A stretch of DNA of 64,000 bases from a virus (IMGVR_UViG_3300037516_001783:43936-107935); one strand, 5' to 3'. Counted from the stretch's first letter, positions 33,526-41,499 are shown. The notes: generated by a model from the sequence alone, not told the origin. Numbers and translations: made by a program.

Positions 33526-35113
33526 TTTCTATTGAATCCTTTATGTACTTTGGTAATTTGTTCCTATGGATAAGGTTGCTGAAATTGCTGTCTAATATGT
33601 GAGTTACACTCCAGTCGTCTTTACTTCTTGTACTTCTACCACATAGCTGTATAACATCACAAAGTGTCTTCCAACCATACCACGTCTCATTTGATTCCAT
33701 TCTCCTTTTGATTTGCTCATCAGCCATACTAGGATATGGTATCTTCATTAACACCTGAAATCTTGCTAAATCTCCCTTTAAATCTACACCGTTGACCATT
33801 GAGGGTGATACTAGCACTGTTTTCTTTTCAGACTCTATATGATTGTTTAACGCTGTTTCCCTATCTGTGGAGTCGTGGAAGATAAATTTGTCTTTTAAAT
33901 CTTCTATTTGTAACAGGTCTCTCTTAAGCCAATTAGAAACCTTATAGTTCCCTGTATGGATTATACCTTTATAGTCTATGTTCTCCCTTACTATCCTTAT
34001 GGTTTTCTTTAGTAGCTTGTGATAGTTTTCTTCTATACCTTCGAAGTTCATTTTCCCTATTGGCGAATACACTATCTTCCTTTTTTCTGCTTCGAATGGT
34101 GATTCTAAACTTAGGAAGCTGGATGTTGTTAGGTCTATGTTCATAATTTTACAGAACATTACTCTATCTAAAATAGTACCTGAAAGTAGAACTATGTGGT
34201 CGTATTTTTCCCATAGTTGTGGTAGATAATTGGTTCCCCAGATGACTTTTGCCTTAATTAAAACAGTTCCGTCCGTTGTTATCTCCTTATTTAGTATCCA
34301 ATTGTTACTCCAGTTTTCATTATCATCCAGGAATCTGTTTATTTTTAACTGTAGAAATGAGATGTTTTTTATTTTCTTTAGTAGGGTTTGTTTTTTATTC
34401 TTACCTACACAGATTTCTAGTTGTTGGTTTAATTTGCTGTTTTGTTGTCTTATTAATTCGTTTACTTCTTGTTCTATAAAGAGTGCGAATTGTTTTATTG
34501 TTGTTATTGTTTTTAATCTGTTTTCTGTTTCTTTTGTTACTTCCAAACCTAATGAAGCCAAGTAATTTGTTGAAATGAAACATTCTACATAGTGTGAGTA
34601 TGTTTCTTCGAATAAATGTGCTTCATCTATAAACAGTATCTTTGCATTTCTTTCATCTATGAATGCTGGGTTGTTACAATATAAACTTAGGAAAAGGTTG
34701 AAGTTCAATACTCCTACCGATGATTCCATGTATTCCTTCTTTGCTATCTTATATGGGCATGAGTAACATTGCACTTCTTCACCTGAAGCAATTAATTCTT
34801 GACCAACTGAACAGTTTTCTACTTCATGGTCTGTACATATGTAGTTTTCCTTACCTTTTAAGCTTCTTAGATAACTGAAATCTGATATGTATTGGTCTTG
34901 TAATATCTTGGTGTTTGTTAATATGTCGAATTTTGCACTTGGATTTAACTCCTGTACGTGTCTCGCCATCATTTGTATAGCATAAGATTTACCTACTCCT
35001 GTTGGCATTTCTGCTACTAAAAATTTCTTGTTTAGTTCTATTAACTTTATAAACTTACTTACAACCAATATTTGTTCTGCCCTCGGCTCCCAATTCAAAG
35101 TGATGTCTTCCAT
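33518..35113 (-). CDS. DinG/XPD-type SF2 helicase
   Basis: 531 aa. Walker A is MPTGVGKS at 36-43, DEAH box FIDEAHLFEE at 161-170, and the final motif VI is QLCGRSTRSKDDW. Four cysteines at 93, 101, 116 and 119 (YICTD, NCSVG, CYSCP) are spaced as in the iron-sulfur cluster domain of the DinG/XPD/FANCJ family, which unwind DNA 5' to 3' and resolve forks, R-loops or unusual structures. Helicase domains are complete and close to the shorter phage and archaeal members in length. Upstream of it are a hypothetical gene (35170) and a small noncoding gap of 56 nt. Confidence 0.87.
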   Translation of the reverse strand: MEDITLNWEPRAEQILVVSKFIKLIELNKKFLVAEMPTGVGKSYAIQMMARHVQELNPSAKFDILTNTKILQDQYISDFSYLRSLKGKENYICTDHEVENCSVGQELIASGEEVQCYSCPYKIAKKEYMESSVGVLNFNLFLSLYCNNPAFIDERNAKILFIDEAHLFEETYSHYVECFISTNYLASLGLEVTKETENRLKTITTIKQFALFIEQEVNELIRQQNSKLNQQLEICVGKNKKQTLLKKIKNISFLQLKINRFLDDNENWSNNWILNKEITTDGTVLIKAKVIWGTNYLPQLWEKYDHIVLLSGTILDRVMFCKIMNIDLTTSSFLSLESPFEAEKRKIVYSPIGKMNFEGIEENYHKLLKKTIRIVRENIDYKGIIHTGNYKVSNWLKRDLLQIEDLKDKFIFHDSTDRETALNNHIESEKKTVLVSPSMVNGVDLKGDLARFQVLMKIPYPSMADEQIKRRMESNETWYGWKTLCDVIQLCGRSTRSKDDWSVTHILDSNFSNLIHRNKLPKYIKDSIENE

Positions 35114-35169
35114 GATAAATTATAACTTTGTTTTGCAATTTATTCCTAATTTATCAAGTTCTTCTGTTG

Positions 35170-35706
35170 TTATAGAATTTCTAAATTTAACCTTCCTATC
35201 CCTTCCAGAAGCATTTCTAACATCTTCTTTGTATCTTTTAGAGTCTTTAAAACACCTCTTTCATAATCTGAAAGAAAGTCTCCTTCCGCAATTCCTTTTA
35301 ACCTTGAATCTATTCTGTTAAAAGCTTCCTGTAATCCTGTTACTTCCTCTGCAGTATCTTGTTGTTTTCCTGCTAAGTAAAGATTATTCCCACCTAAATG
35401 ATAATAACAATCCAGAAGTGAATCTTGTGCTTTTTGTTTTACCCAATCTATTTTCAGATGATGTACAAACAACTTTTCTGGTAAGATATCCCAAGTTTTA
35501 TTGTCATCGTAAACTTGTTTTGCGAAACGTCCCATTCCATCCCAAGACCTTGTTTGCTCATGTGACTTTAATTCATCAGCACTTCTTACAAGTAAATGTA
35601 AATCTACACCTATGTAGTGAGCAACTTGAAACATTTCAGATATCTCTTGGTGTATTTGAATACAATTACTTCTCATTGTATCGAAATCAATTTTTGGTAG
35701 TCCCAT
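35170..35706 (-). CDS. Unrecognised 178-aa protein
   Basis: Helical protein (EISEMFQVAHYIGVDLHLL, HHLKIDWVKQKAQDSL, GVLKTLKDTKKMLEMLL), lacking cysteines other than one. No family. Confidence 0.62.
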   Translation of the reverse strand: MGLPKIDFDTMRSNCIQIHQEISEMFQVAHYIGVDLHLLVRSADELKSHEQTRSWDGMGRFAKQVYDDNKTWDILPEKLFVHHLKIDWVKQKAQDSLLDCYYHLGGNNLYLAGKQQDTAEEVTGLQEAFNRIDSRLKGIAEGDFLSDYERGVLKTLKDTKKMLEMLLEGIGRLNLEIL

Positions 35707-35708
35707 TG

Positions 35709-35960
35709 TTACTTAAGATTATGTTTCTTTGACAAACGAGCGATTAATTTTTGTTTTGCTAATTTTTCAAGCTTTTTAGACCTCATGACTCTTGCAAAAC
35801 TGTTAATGTAATTTTCAAAAAAATATTGGTCTTTGTCTACGTGGTAAGCGTGGAAAAATGGTATTGAACGAACATTGTCTTTGTAAATAATACAAAAATA
35901 ACCTTTCTCAAAGAAGTATTTACACTTACTTCTTATTTCCCTTAACAGCTGAACTTTCAT
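35709..35960 (-). CDS. Unrecognised 83-aa basic protein
   Basis: ATG at 35958-35960; the preceding 33 nt are the A/T leader TTTAATCAATTTAATC shared with other genes, so the in-frame upstream start is not used. Contains KYFFEKGYFCIIYKD, and is basic (RSKKLEKLAKQKLIARL). AACAGCGTT lies 31 nt upstream. Confidence 0.6.
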   Translation of the reverse strand: MKVQLLREIRSKCKYFFEKGYFCIIYKDNVRSIPFFHAYHVDKDQYFFENYINSFARVMRSKKLEKLAKQKLIARLSKKHNLK

Positions 35961-35991
35961 GATTAAATTGATTAAATTTTTCAAAGTAATC

Positions 35992-36000
35992 AACGCTGTT
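35992..36000 (-). promoter_or_regulatory. AACAGCGTT copy ahead of the 83-aa gene
   Basis: Seven bases after the stop of the 95-aa gene and 31 nt before the ATG at 35960. Confidence 0.42.
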
Positions 36001-36007
36001 ATGTAAT

Positions 36008-36295
36008 TTACTTTGTTTTCTTTAACAACTCTAATTCCTCTATTCTAAGTTTTCTCTTTGGTGAGATTTTTGCTACAACAACACGGATACCAAACTCATC
36101 GTTCAATTTTTCCTTTAATTCATTGTACTTCTGAACATTTTTAACAATCTCTTCGTGATATGCTAAATTCATGTTTTTCAAAACCCTCATTTCTTCAATT
36201 ATTGGTCTTGTTACTTTACCATGAGGATATAACCTTTTGTCTGTTAAATCGAATAAATTTACATAAAAACCTTCTTCACACTTCCCTTGCTTCAT
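36008..36295 (-). CDS. Unrecognised 95-aa protein
   Basis: Helical, charged (EEMRVLKNMNLAYHEEIVK, KYNELKEKLNDEFGIRVV). First protein gene downstream of the tRNA-like element at 36314, so it may be co-transcribed with the noncoding region. Confidence 0.6.
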   Translation of the reverse strand: MKQGKCEEGFYVNLFDLTDKRLYPHGKVTRPIIEEMRVLKNMNLAYHEEIVKNVQKYNELKEKLNDEFGIRVVVAKISPKRKLRIEELELLKKTK

Positions 36296-36313
36296 AAAAT
36301 AATTAAATTTAAG

Positions 36314-36390
36314 TGATTCTGGTAGGAATCGAACCTACAACATTCCCTACTTGCTTACATGTTACATTTAACTACCTAGGATGTTGTTAT
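36314..36390 (-). tRNA. tRNA-like 3' domain (T arm and acceptor strand)
   Basis: A good T arm, GTAGG-TTCGATT-CCTAC, is followed by the acceptor strand CAGAATC and discriminator A. The matching 5' acceptor strand is not at the expected distance; GGTTCTG at 36449-36455 would pair with it, giving about 143 nt instead of 73, and GATTCT near 36409 is another partial match. A D-like hairpin GTTA/TAAC is present. This is either a broken tRNA or part of the larger structured RNA; the upstream boundary given is arbitrary. Confidence 0.4.
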
Positions 36391-36660
36391 TTGTGAACAA
36401 GAAACCATCAAGAATCCAATTTCGACGTTTAGAACCATTAAACGTCTACAGAACCATATTAAAAATAAACAAACTCCCTTACCTATCAATAATTACTATC
36501 AAGGTTCTGTACTCACATCTTCATCGTTACTCTTCTAAAGTTTACGACTTATAGCTTTTCTTTGAGGATACCTTTCCGTAATTTGTCGACTTGGACGGTA
36601 CACTTACAATCAGGACATTAAGTGTAGGCAAATAACTCCTACATTGTTTGTTTATTTTTG
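36391..36660 (-). ncRNA. Structured noncoding segment A (270 nt)
   Basis: No plausible ORF on either strand. Perfect stems: 36424-36431 with 36439-36446 (8 bp, 7-nt loop); 36447-36455 with 36503-36511 (9 bp), directly stacked on the first; 36599-36606 with 36619-36626 (8 bp); and 36624-36628 with 36638-36642 (5 bp), which competes with it. The density of perfect long stems in an AT-rich genome argues for a folded RNA. Strand is assumed to be minus because tRNA-like elements and neighbours are. Confidence 0.5.
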
Positions 36661-36730
36661 CTCTGGTGAGAGGATTCGAACCTCTGTCTCCCACTGAAAG
36701 GACGGCACTCGCCAACTATGCTACACCAGA
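36661..36730 (-). tRNA. tRNA-like gene, class I, odd anticodon arm
   Basis: Acceptor TCTGGTG/CACCAGA (7 perfect pairs), D arm GCAT/GTGC with AGTTGGCGA loop, T arm AGAGG-TTCGAAT-CCTCT. Only 19 nt separate the D and T arms, where 22-23 are normal. The best anticodon arm (CGTCC, loop TTTCAGT, GGGAG, with one mismatch) would expose UCA, but the variable region would then be only 2 nt. Anticodon left open. Confidence 0.6.
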
Positions 36731-37137
36731 ACCTTAACAACTTATGTAAATTGCTAAGTACAGTTCCAAGTCAGCTTCACTTGAATTTCAGACTACTGTA
36801 CACCTGTATCTTTAAATAAACCACTTTTTACATAAAAGTTTCAACTACATGTTTTGTTTATTTCAAGAACCTTAGACTTGTTTTCACATAGGTCTAAGAT
36901 TTTAGTTGTTAATCAGTTCAGACCATCTTTGTATAGTTACTAAGAACATTTCCACAAAGTCACATCAATCCCTGATAGGCTTAGATTCTTCCTAATTTAC
37001 CTGACACAGACATTTCTCTGCATTTTCGTCACTTGATTGTTATAGAACAGACAAGAACAAATAAATTAGGTTAACAACTAATTTTATTTCCTGTAACTCC
37101 AAGTTTGTTAATATTTACTTACTTCAAGTAGGAATTG
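36731..37137 (-). ncRNA. Structured noncoding segment B (407 nt)
   Basis: No ORF of note. Nested stems 36758-36764 with 36795-36801 (7 bp, perfect) enclosing 36765-36771 with 36779-36785 (7 bp with one G-U in RNA); also 36871-36877 with 36892-36898 (7 bp perfect). Sits between two tRNA-like elements, so it is presumably within the same precursor. Confidence 0.48.
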
Positions 37138-37232
37138 TAGCTTTCAAGAGATTCGAACTCCCATCCTTTACAGTTTTCGATTCCTGTATCCTCATTACGA
37201 AATGAGTGCTTTATCCATTAAGCTAGAAAGCT
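37138..37232 (-). tRNA. tRNA-like gene with long variable arm
   Basis: Acceptor AGCTTTC/GAAAGCT (7 perfect pairs), discriminator A, T arm GGGAG-TTCGAAT-CTCTT, D arm with AATGGATAA loop. A long variable arm (ACAG/CTGT) makes it class II (Leu, Ser or Tyr). The anticodon hairpin CTCAT-TTCGTA-ATGAG has a 6-nt loop, one base short, so the anticodon cannot be assigned. Confidence 0.6.
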
Positions 37233-37626
37233 GTTATAATTAGACATAACTCTTCTTTGGTTGAGTTCTTACCATTCTGGGTGGTGCTTACGAAGGTATT
37301 ACACCCTTTCTCCTCTCTAATTATTTTAATTTTCATAAATCAAAACAACCCTACTAACGGAGTCAAACCATTAACTAAAACATGAAATATTGAAAATTGC
37401 GACTTACAATATTTCATTAGTTTGTTAGTGATGTGACTTTCAAACTAATCTTTATGTTAAAGTTTCTTACACAAGAAGTACGGTTGTTTTGATATTATTT
37501 TGCAACTTATTTTATCTTTCGAAATACGTAGTTACCAAACGCCATGCCCCTACATGGTTTATATTTCCGATTGAAATATAGGTTGAACCTCAAACTTAGT
37601 TTCCTAGAGGTTTGAGATTTAGTGTC
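37233..37626 (-). ncRNA. Structured noncoding segment C (394 nt)
   Basis: A 12-bp perfect long-range stem, 37339-37350 with 37482-37493, encloses an 11-bp perfect hairpin, 37382-37392 with 37407-37417, whose stem continues outward with bulges. Further hairpins: 37542-37546/37553-37557 (5 bp), 37561-37567/37573-37579 (7 bp) and 37589-37595/37610-37616 (7 bp). On the minus strand this is the 5' end of the noncoding block, directly after the SPFH lipoprotein gene. No promoter of the TAnnTTTG type was seen inside. Confidence 0.55.
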
Positions 37627-38457
37627 TTATTTTTTGATATTTATCATATCGTAGAAACCTGATTGAGTTACATACTGAGGCATAGGGCATCCAGCTTTCG
37701 TCCAACCTTCTATAGCTTTTTCTTTTATAGCTATTTCTCTTTCTTGAAGTAATAACGCTGTTACACCTAATGACCTTGCTCTACTTGCTTCAGAGTTTAA
37801 ATTAGCAAGTTCAATTTCTTTCTTGGTGTTAGCTAACTTTTTATCTAATATCGCACTTTCACCTTCAACCTTGTTTCTTTCAGCAATTTTAGCTTTCATT
37901 TCTGGTGTGAACGACAGTTGTGAAGAGTATGTTAGTAATTCGAACCCAGCCTTGTCAAATATCTTTCTAAGAGAATCTGTACACATTTTCTCATATTTCA
38001 ACTTACCACCGTTGTTCATTAATTGTTCATCCGATAATGAGTTAGAAATCTCTCTGGAAATATCTTTGATTCTTGGGTCTAATATTTGGTCTTCAATCAT
38101 ATCGAGGTCTATATTATCTCCTAAATGTTTATAATTGAAAACAATATTTATACCTTGACCAACCTTCGCTCTATAAGTATAGATAGGACTAACAAAGAAA
38201 TCGGTATTATCTGTAGAACTTATTGTTAATTTATCACCATAATCACCTTTTTGTTCATAAAGTGGAACTTGAAATAATTCACTTCCAGCAGTCCAAGTGG
38301 CAACTTTTCCTGTTACTCTATGGAAATCAGATTTACCATCCTTACCATAATTTTCCATCATTACACCTTCGTGGTTAGGTTTTACCCAATCATTACAAGA
38401 GGATAACAACATGATTGCTCCTAAGAGCATGACCAAATTAAATGCTACTTTTTTCAT
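37627..38457 (-). CDS. SPFH/prohibitin-like lipoprotein
   Basis: 276 aa. A signal peptide with lipobox (LLSSC, acylated C21) is followed by a band-7/SPFH domain (about 25-160: EGVMMENYGKDGK, PIYTYRAKVGQG, NIVFNYKHLG) and a coiled coil (about 170-245: KIAERNKVEGESAILDK, ANTKKEIELANLNSEASRA), with a C-terminal TKAGCPMP. SPFH proteins form ring or cage oligomers on membranes. In phages such proteins have been proposed to act in membrane protection or exclusion of other phages; here that is inference. The lipid anchor replaces the usual membrane helix. Confidence 0.82.
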   Translation of the reverse strand: MKKVAFNLVMLLGAIMLLSSCNDWVKPNHEGVMMENYGKDGKSDFHRVTGKVATWTAGSELFQVPLYEQKGDYGDKLTISSTDNTDFFVSPIYTYRAKVGQGINIVFNYKHLGDNIDLDMIEDQILDPRIKDISREISNSLSDEQLMNNGGKLKYEKMCTDSLRKIFDKAGFELLTYSSQLSFTPEMKAKIAERNKVEGESAILDKKLANTKKEIELANLNSEASRARSLGVTALLLQEREIAIKEKAIEGWTKAGCPMPQYVTQSGFYDMINIKK

Positions 38458-38614
38458 TTGATTTTGACTTTGTTTGTCGTTTAATATATAAGTAAACTCC
38501 TGCTATTGTAATGCCCACAGGAATTAAGGCATAATATAAATTATAATGATTAAAAGTTGTAACAATAACTTGTAACATTATAAGTAATACGATTGTAAAT
38601 ATAACATCTTTCAT
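38438..38614 (-). CDS. Small membrane protein, 58 aa
   Basis: ATG at 38612-38614 and TAA at 38438-38440, overlapping the SPFH lipoprotein start by 20 nt. Two hydrophobic helices (VIFTIVLLIMLQVIVTT and YALIPVGITIAGVYLYI) and a basic tail. The overlap and shared membrane location make it a probable partner of the SPFH protein. AACAGCGTT lies 9 nt upstream. Confidence 0.68.
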   Translation of the reverse strand: MKDVIFTIVLLIMLQVIVTTFNHYNLYYALIPVGITIAGVYLYIKRQTKSKSNEKSSI

Positions 38615-38623
38615 AATGAATAT

Positions 38624-38632
38624 AACGCTGTT
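38624..38632 (-). promoter_or_regulatory. AACAGCGTT copy after the large terminase
   Basis: Starts in the TAA stop of terL (38632-38634) and ends 9 nt before the ATG of the 58-aa membrane gene. Confidence 0.42.
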
Positions 38633-40320
38633 TAAATCATTTCAACTCCGAAACCAGAGTTCATTAAGTAAATTCCTTTAATTGCTTGATGCATAGACAT
38701 TGCTGTATCGTCGTGCCCACTTGTTGCTGAAATACCTTTATTAGTATATGAAACAGAAGTAAGTTCGTTAAACAAGATATCTTTGATATTCCTACTGTAT
38801 TCACTTCCGATAGGGACTTTTATTTTACCCTTTTCAAATAGTAAAGACATTCCTGGAATCCCAGTTTTCAAGTCATTTTTGCTTTTTGCACTTGTAGCTT
38901 CATGTACAATTGGTAACCCTTCACTATCTGCTGCCTGACAGAACATTGCTTGAAATCCGTTACTTTCTATAACAATTATGTCTGGTTTGAAGTCTACATT
39001 TAAACCTCTCAACTTTCCTAATTGTTCTAAATAACTTTTACCATGCATCCTGTATTGGTTAATTAACCAAATATCACCTGAAGCGTCTAAACCTAAAACA
39101 GTATAAACAGTATAATCGGCTCCCACATTTGCAGAAATAGCTAAATCGACTCCTATAACAACTCTTTCAAAAGATATTGGGAAACTTTCTATGTTATGAC
39201 ACATTTCAAATTTATCCATACCAACCAACGATTTCTGTAAGATATTGTATGGGAATAAACTTGAATCATTTGAAACAGGTCTAACTAAGTGTTCTCTTGA
39301 GAAAGTTACAGAACCTTGTGATTCCTTTTTATTATAAAGTGTGTCAAAATTATACCTATTCCTCCATAATAATTTACCATCTGGAAAGATACTTGGGTAT
39401 TCAGCATAATAGAAAATTTTGTCTTTCTTTAACTGACCATATAAATCTTCAGCATGAAAAGGAGTCCCAACAACTTTTACATCACCTTGTGGGACAATCA
39501 TATTCATTATAACAGAATAGAAATAACTTGTGTATTTATTTCTTTGTTCTGCAGAATATAAATTTGATTCATGTAAAAAGTCATCTACTATTATAAAATG
39601 TGGATGGGCACCACGAGTAGATGCTCCGGCAGAAGAAGAAGTGATTGTTGAACCGTTCTTACATACAATCCTTGTTTCTGCCCAATTCCCATCACTTCTT
39701 GTTTCTGGTAATAACTTCTCTCTTAACAATTCATTTTCTTGAATTGTTGTTTTTAAAGTTCTAAGTAATTTTGTTGACTGACCTTTGGCGAAACTGAATA
39801 GATAACCTTCCTTTCCTACAGTACTTAACTCTCTTCGTTTTGAATCTTTTGTGTACCTATACAATTTCCATATAGGATATGCATTGGAGAAGAAGTGACT
39901 TTTACCATGGTCTCTGGCTGCCAGAATACACATATACTTAAAAGCTTGACAAGTTTCTGCCCATTCTATATGGTGCCAATTCATTTCAAATTCAGGCATA
40001 ACTGAACTTATGAAATATGTCAAACTTTCAACTCTTAAAGTTTCTTCAAATGAATCTGTTAATTTATCTAAATACAGATTTGTTATTGGGTTGTAACTTA
40101 ATTCAGAATTTGAGTGTTTGAAATTACCATAAACTGTACTGTATGTTTCAGTAACCAAATCCTGTAATAACCTGTCTACATCACCTTCAGAACCACCTAA
40201 TAATTGTGACAAACCTGAGTCGTCAAGATTTTCAATTATTTCCAAAGTAATTCTTAGACAGTCATCTAACTTATCGAACGGTATGGCACCTTGAACTATA
40301 TTCTTGTTAATTATATCCAT
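38632..40320 (-). CDS. terL: Terminase large subunit
   Basis: 562 aa. Packaging motor with N-terminal ATPase and C-terminal RNase H-like nuclease. Seen: Walker A-like AARDHGKS (134-141), Walker B HFIIVDDF (241-248), coupling motif VVGTPFHAEDLYG from about 283; nuclease acids D392 (IGVDLAIS), E452 (IIVIESNGF) and D537/D538 (SGHDDTAMS). The ~115-residue N-terminal helical extension before the ATPase is longer than in many TerLs. Downstream of it lie a DEDDh exonuclease and a possible small terminase (41768-42952). Confidence 0.93.
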   Translation of the reverse strand: MDIINKNIVQGAIPFDKLDDCLRITLEIIENLDDSGLSQLLGGSEGDVDRLLQDLVTETYSTVYGNFKHSNSELSYNPITNLYLDKLTDSFEETLRVESLTYFISSVMPEFEMNWHHIEWAETCQAFKYMCILAARDHGKSHFFSNAYPIWKLYRYTKDSKRRELSTVGKEGYLFSFAKGQSTKLLRTLKTTIQENELLREKLLPETRSDGNWAETRIVCKNGSTITSSSAGASTRGAHPHFIIVDDFLHESNLYSAEQRNKYTSYFYSVIMNMIVPQGDVKVVGTPFHAEDLYGQLKKDKIFYYAEYPSIFPDGKLLWRNRYNFDTLYNKKESQGSVTFSREHLVRPVSNDSSLFPYNILQKSLVGMDKFEMCHNIESFPISFERVVIGVDLAISANVGADYTVYTVLGLDASGDIWLINQYRMHGKSYLEQLGKLRGLNVDFKPDIIVIESNGFQAMFCQAADSEGLPIVHEATSAKSKNDLKTGIPGMSLLFEKGKIKVPIGSEYSRNIKDILFNELTSVSYTNKGISATSGHDDTAMSMHQAIKGIYLMNSGFGVEMI

Positions 40321-40321
40321 T

Positions 40322-40966
40322 TTAGAATTTGAAAAAATTTGCCACTTTCTCAGTTTTAACTTTAGAATCCTCTTGTGATTTATTATTCAAACCTTTTCTC
40401 TGTGTTTTTACCATGTAACAAAATAAGTCATAGTTGGCTCTTACATCAGCTATTGCTCCATGAGCACCAACTAATTTAACTCCTGCTCTTGAACAAGCGA
40501 TTGTCAAATTATGTTTATCTTCTTCTGGCCAAATCTCTTCAGACCTCGGTAATGTATCTATGAAAGTTCCAGAAATGTAATCATAAATATCATACCCATT
40601 TAATAAAAAAATGTACTCTAGGAATTCCCTATCAAAACCAACTATATTATGCCCAAGGAGGACAGTATTCCCTCTTTTCTTACCTTTTTGTGAATTATTC
40701 CTTTTGAAAAAGGCAATCATTTCTTCAACAACTTTCCAATGTTCTTTACCATTAGCAACATCTTGAGGTGTTACTGTTGTTTTCTCAAAAACAATTGGGT
40801 CTATTGTCAAACCACCATAAACTTTGATAAAACTTGAATACTCTTCTATTACAGATAAATTATCCAAATAAAAACTCAACATGGCAACCTGTGTTATAGG
40901 ATGTTCATCTTTGTCTAAACCTCCTGTTTCACAATCTACAACTGTTACTATTCTTCTATGAGCCAT
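40322..40966 (-). CDS. DnaQ-like 3'-5' exonuclease (DEDDh)
   Basis: 214 aa. Exo I motif VVDCETGG with D11 and E13, Exo II LLGHNIVGFDREFLEY, and Exo III HGAIADVRANYDLFC with the DEDDh histidine and aspartate. This family proofreads for family-C polymerases, which do not carry their own exonuclease, so it may serve the split polymerase III-like enzyme at 54930-59910. One base separates it from terL. Confidence 0.86.
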   Translation of the reverse strand: MAHRRIVTVVDCETGGLDKDEHPITQVAMLSFYLDNLSVIEEYSSFIKVYGGLTIDPIVFEKTTVTPQDVANGKEHWKVVEEMIAFFKRNNSQKGKKRGNTVLLGHNIVGFDREFLEYIFLLNGYDIYDYISGTFIDTLPRSEEIWPEEDKHNLTIACSRAGVKLVGAHGAIADVRANYDLFCYMVKTQRKGLNNKSQEDSKVKTEKVANFFKF

Positions 40967-40968
40967 AT

Positions 40969-41211
40969 CTACCTATTTAACCTCTTCACATTATTTTCAT
41001 GTACATAATGTTTATTACAAGTATGTTTCCTTGCTTCTTCAGATTTCACATCTATAAACCCAAGAATTGCTCTACAATGGTCACAATAAGCTGGAGAGTT
41101 CGATTGAACAAACCTGTTATGATTAAAATCTTTTGAAGCGTCAATAGGATATTTTACACCTGTCATTGGGATAAATTCCCTTATGTAACCGTCTACACAC
41201 CTAACTCTCAT
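40969..41211 (-). CDS. Putative zinc-binding 80-aa protein
   Basis: YCDHCRAILGFIDVKSEEAR, HTCNKHYVHENN: a C..C pair followed by an H-C--H group, likely one zinc site. The N-terminus holds VRCVDGYIREFIPMTG. First gene behind the terminator at 41222-41253. Function unknown. Confidence 0.66.
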   Translation of the reverse strand: MRVRCVDGYIREFIPMTGVKYPIDASKDFNHNRFVQSNSPAYCDHCRAILGFIDVKSEEARKHTCNKHYVHENNVKRLNR

Positions 41212-41221
41212 AAATGAAAAT

Positions 41222-41253
41222 AATGGTAGGAAATATCAAAACTTCCTACCATT
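41222..41253 (-). terminator. Strong hairpin after the Hc1-like gene
   Basis: Perfect 11-bp stem AATGGTAGGAA, 41222-41232 with 41243-41253, loop of 10 nt, followed on the minus strand by ATTATTTTC. It separates the Hc1-like gene (stop at 41265) from the 80-aa gene (start 41211). Confidence 0.8.
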
Positions 41254-41264
41254 TCTATTTTACG

Positions 41265-41450
41265 TTAAGCTTTTGTTTTCTCTTTTCGAGCTTCTAAAAC
41301 TGCAACTCTAATTTCATTAGCAAGGTTTTTTACCTTTTGCATAGAGTTACGAACTCTTGTTCCAGCAGCAACATTTCCTTTGCTATTCGCTTCAACGTCT
41401 TTTTCAACTGCTTCGATTTCGTCTTTTAAACTTTTGAACAATTCTGACAT
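41265..41450 (-). CDS. Histone H1/Hc1-like nucleoid protein
   Basis: 61 aa. The central AAGTRVRNSMQKVKNLANEI, preceded by SKGN, is the signature of the short Hc1-like proteins common in Bacteroidota (G-N-x-A-A-G-[TS]-R-[AV]-R-[KN]), which bind DNA through basic helices; the C-terminus is ARKEKTKA. It may help to organise phage or host DNA. Bounded by a terminator behind and a short leader with AACAGCGTT 40 nt ahead, it could be a separate, strongly expressed unit. Confidence 0.78.
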   Translation of the reverse strand: MSELFKSLKDEIEAVEKDVEANSKGNVAAGTRVRNSMQKVKNLANEIRVAVLEARKEKTKA

Positions 41451-41490
41451 AATAATTTAATTTATGGTTAATTTAACTTTCAATTTACTA

Positions 41491-41499
41491 AACGCTGTT
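41491..41499 (-). promoter_or_regulatory. AACAGCGTT copy ahead of the Hc1-like gene
   Basis: Overlaps the TAA stop of the 88-aa gene (41498-41500) and ends 40 nt before the ATG at 41450. Confidence 0.42.

Noticed and set aside
36455-36460. GGTTCTG at 36449-36455 as the 5' acceptor strand of a 143-nt tRNA
   Set aside because: It pairs perfectly over 9 bp with 36503-36511, which is a better partner; the long tRNA reading is kept only as an alternative.
36661-36730. Suppressor tRNA reading UGA, implying stop-codon recoding
   Set aside because: One possible fold exposes UCA, but TGA ends several genes (27693, 45191, 46646, 13650, 25956), the ORFs are normal under the standard code, and the fold leaves an impossible variable region.
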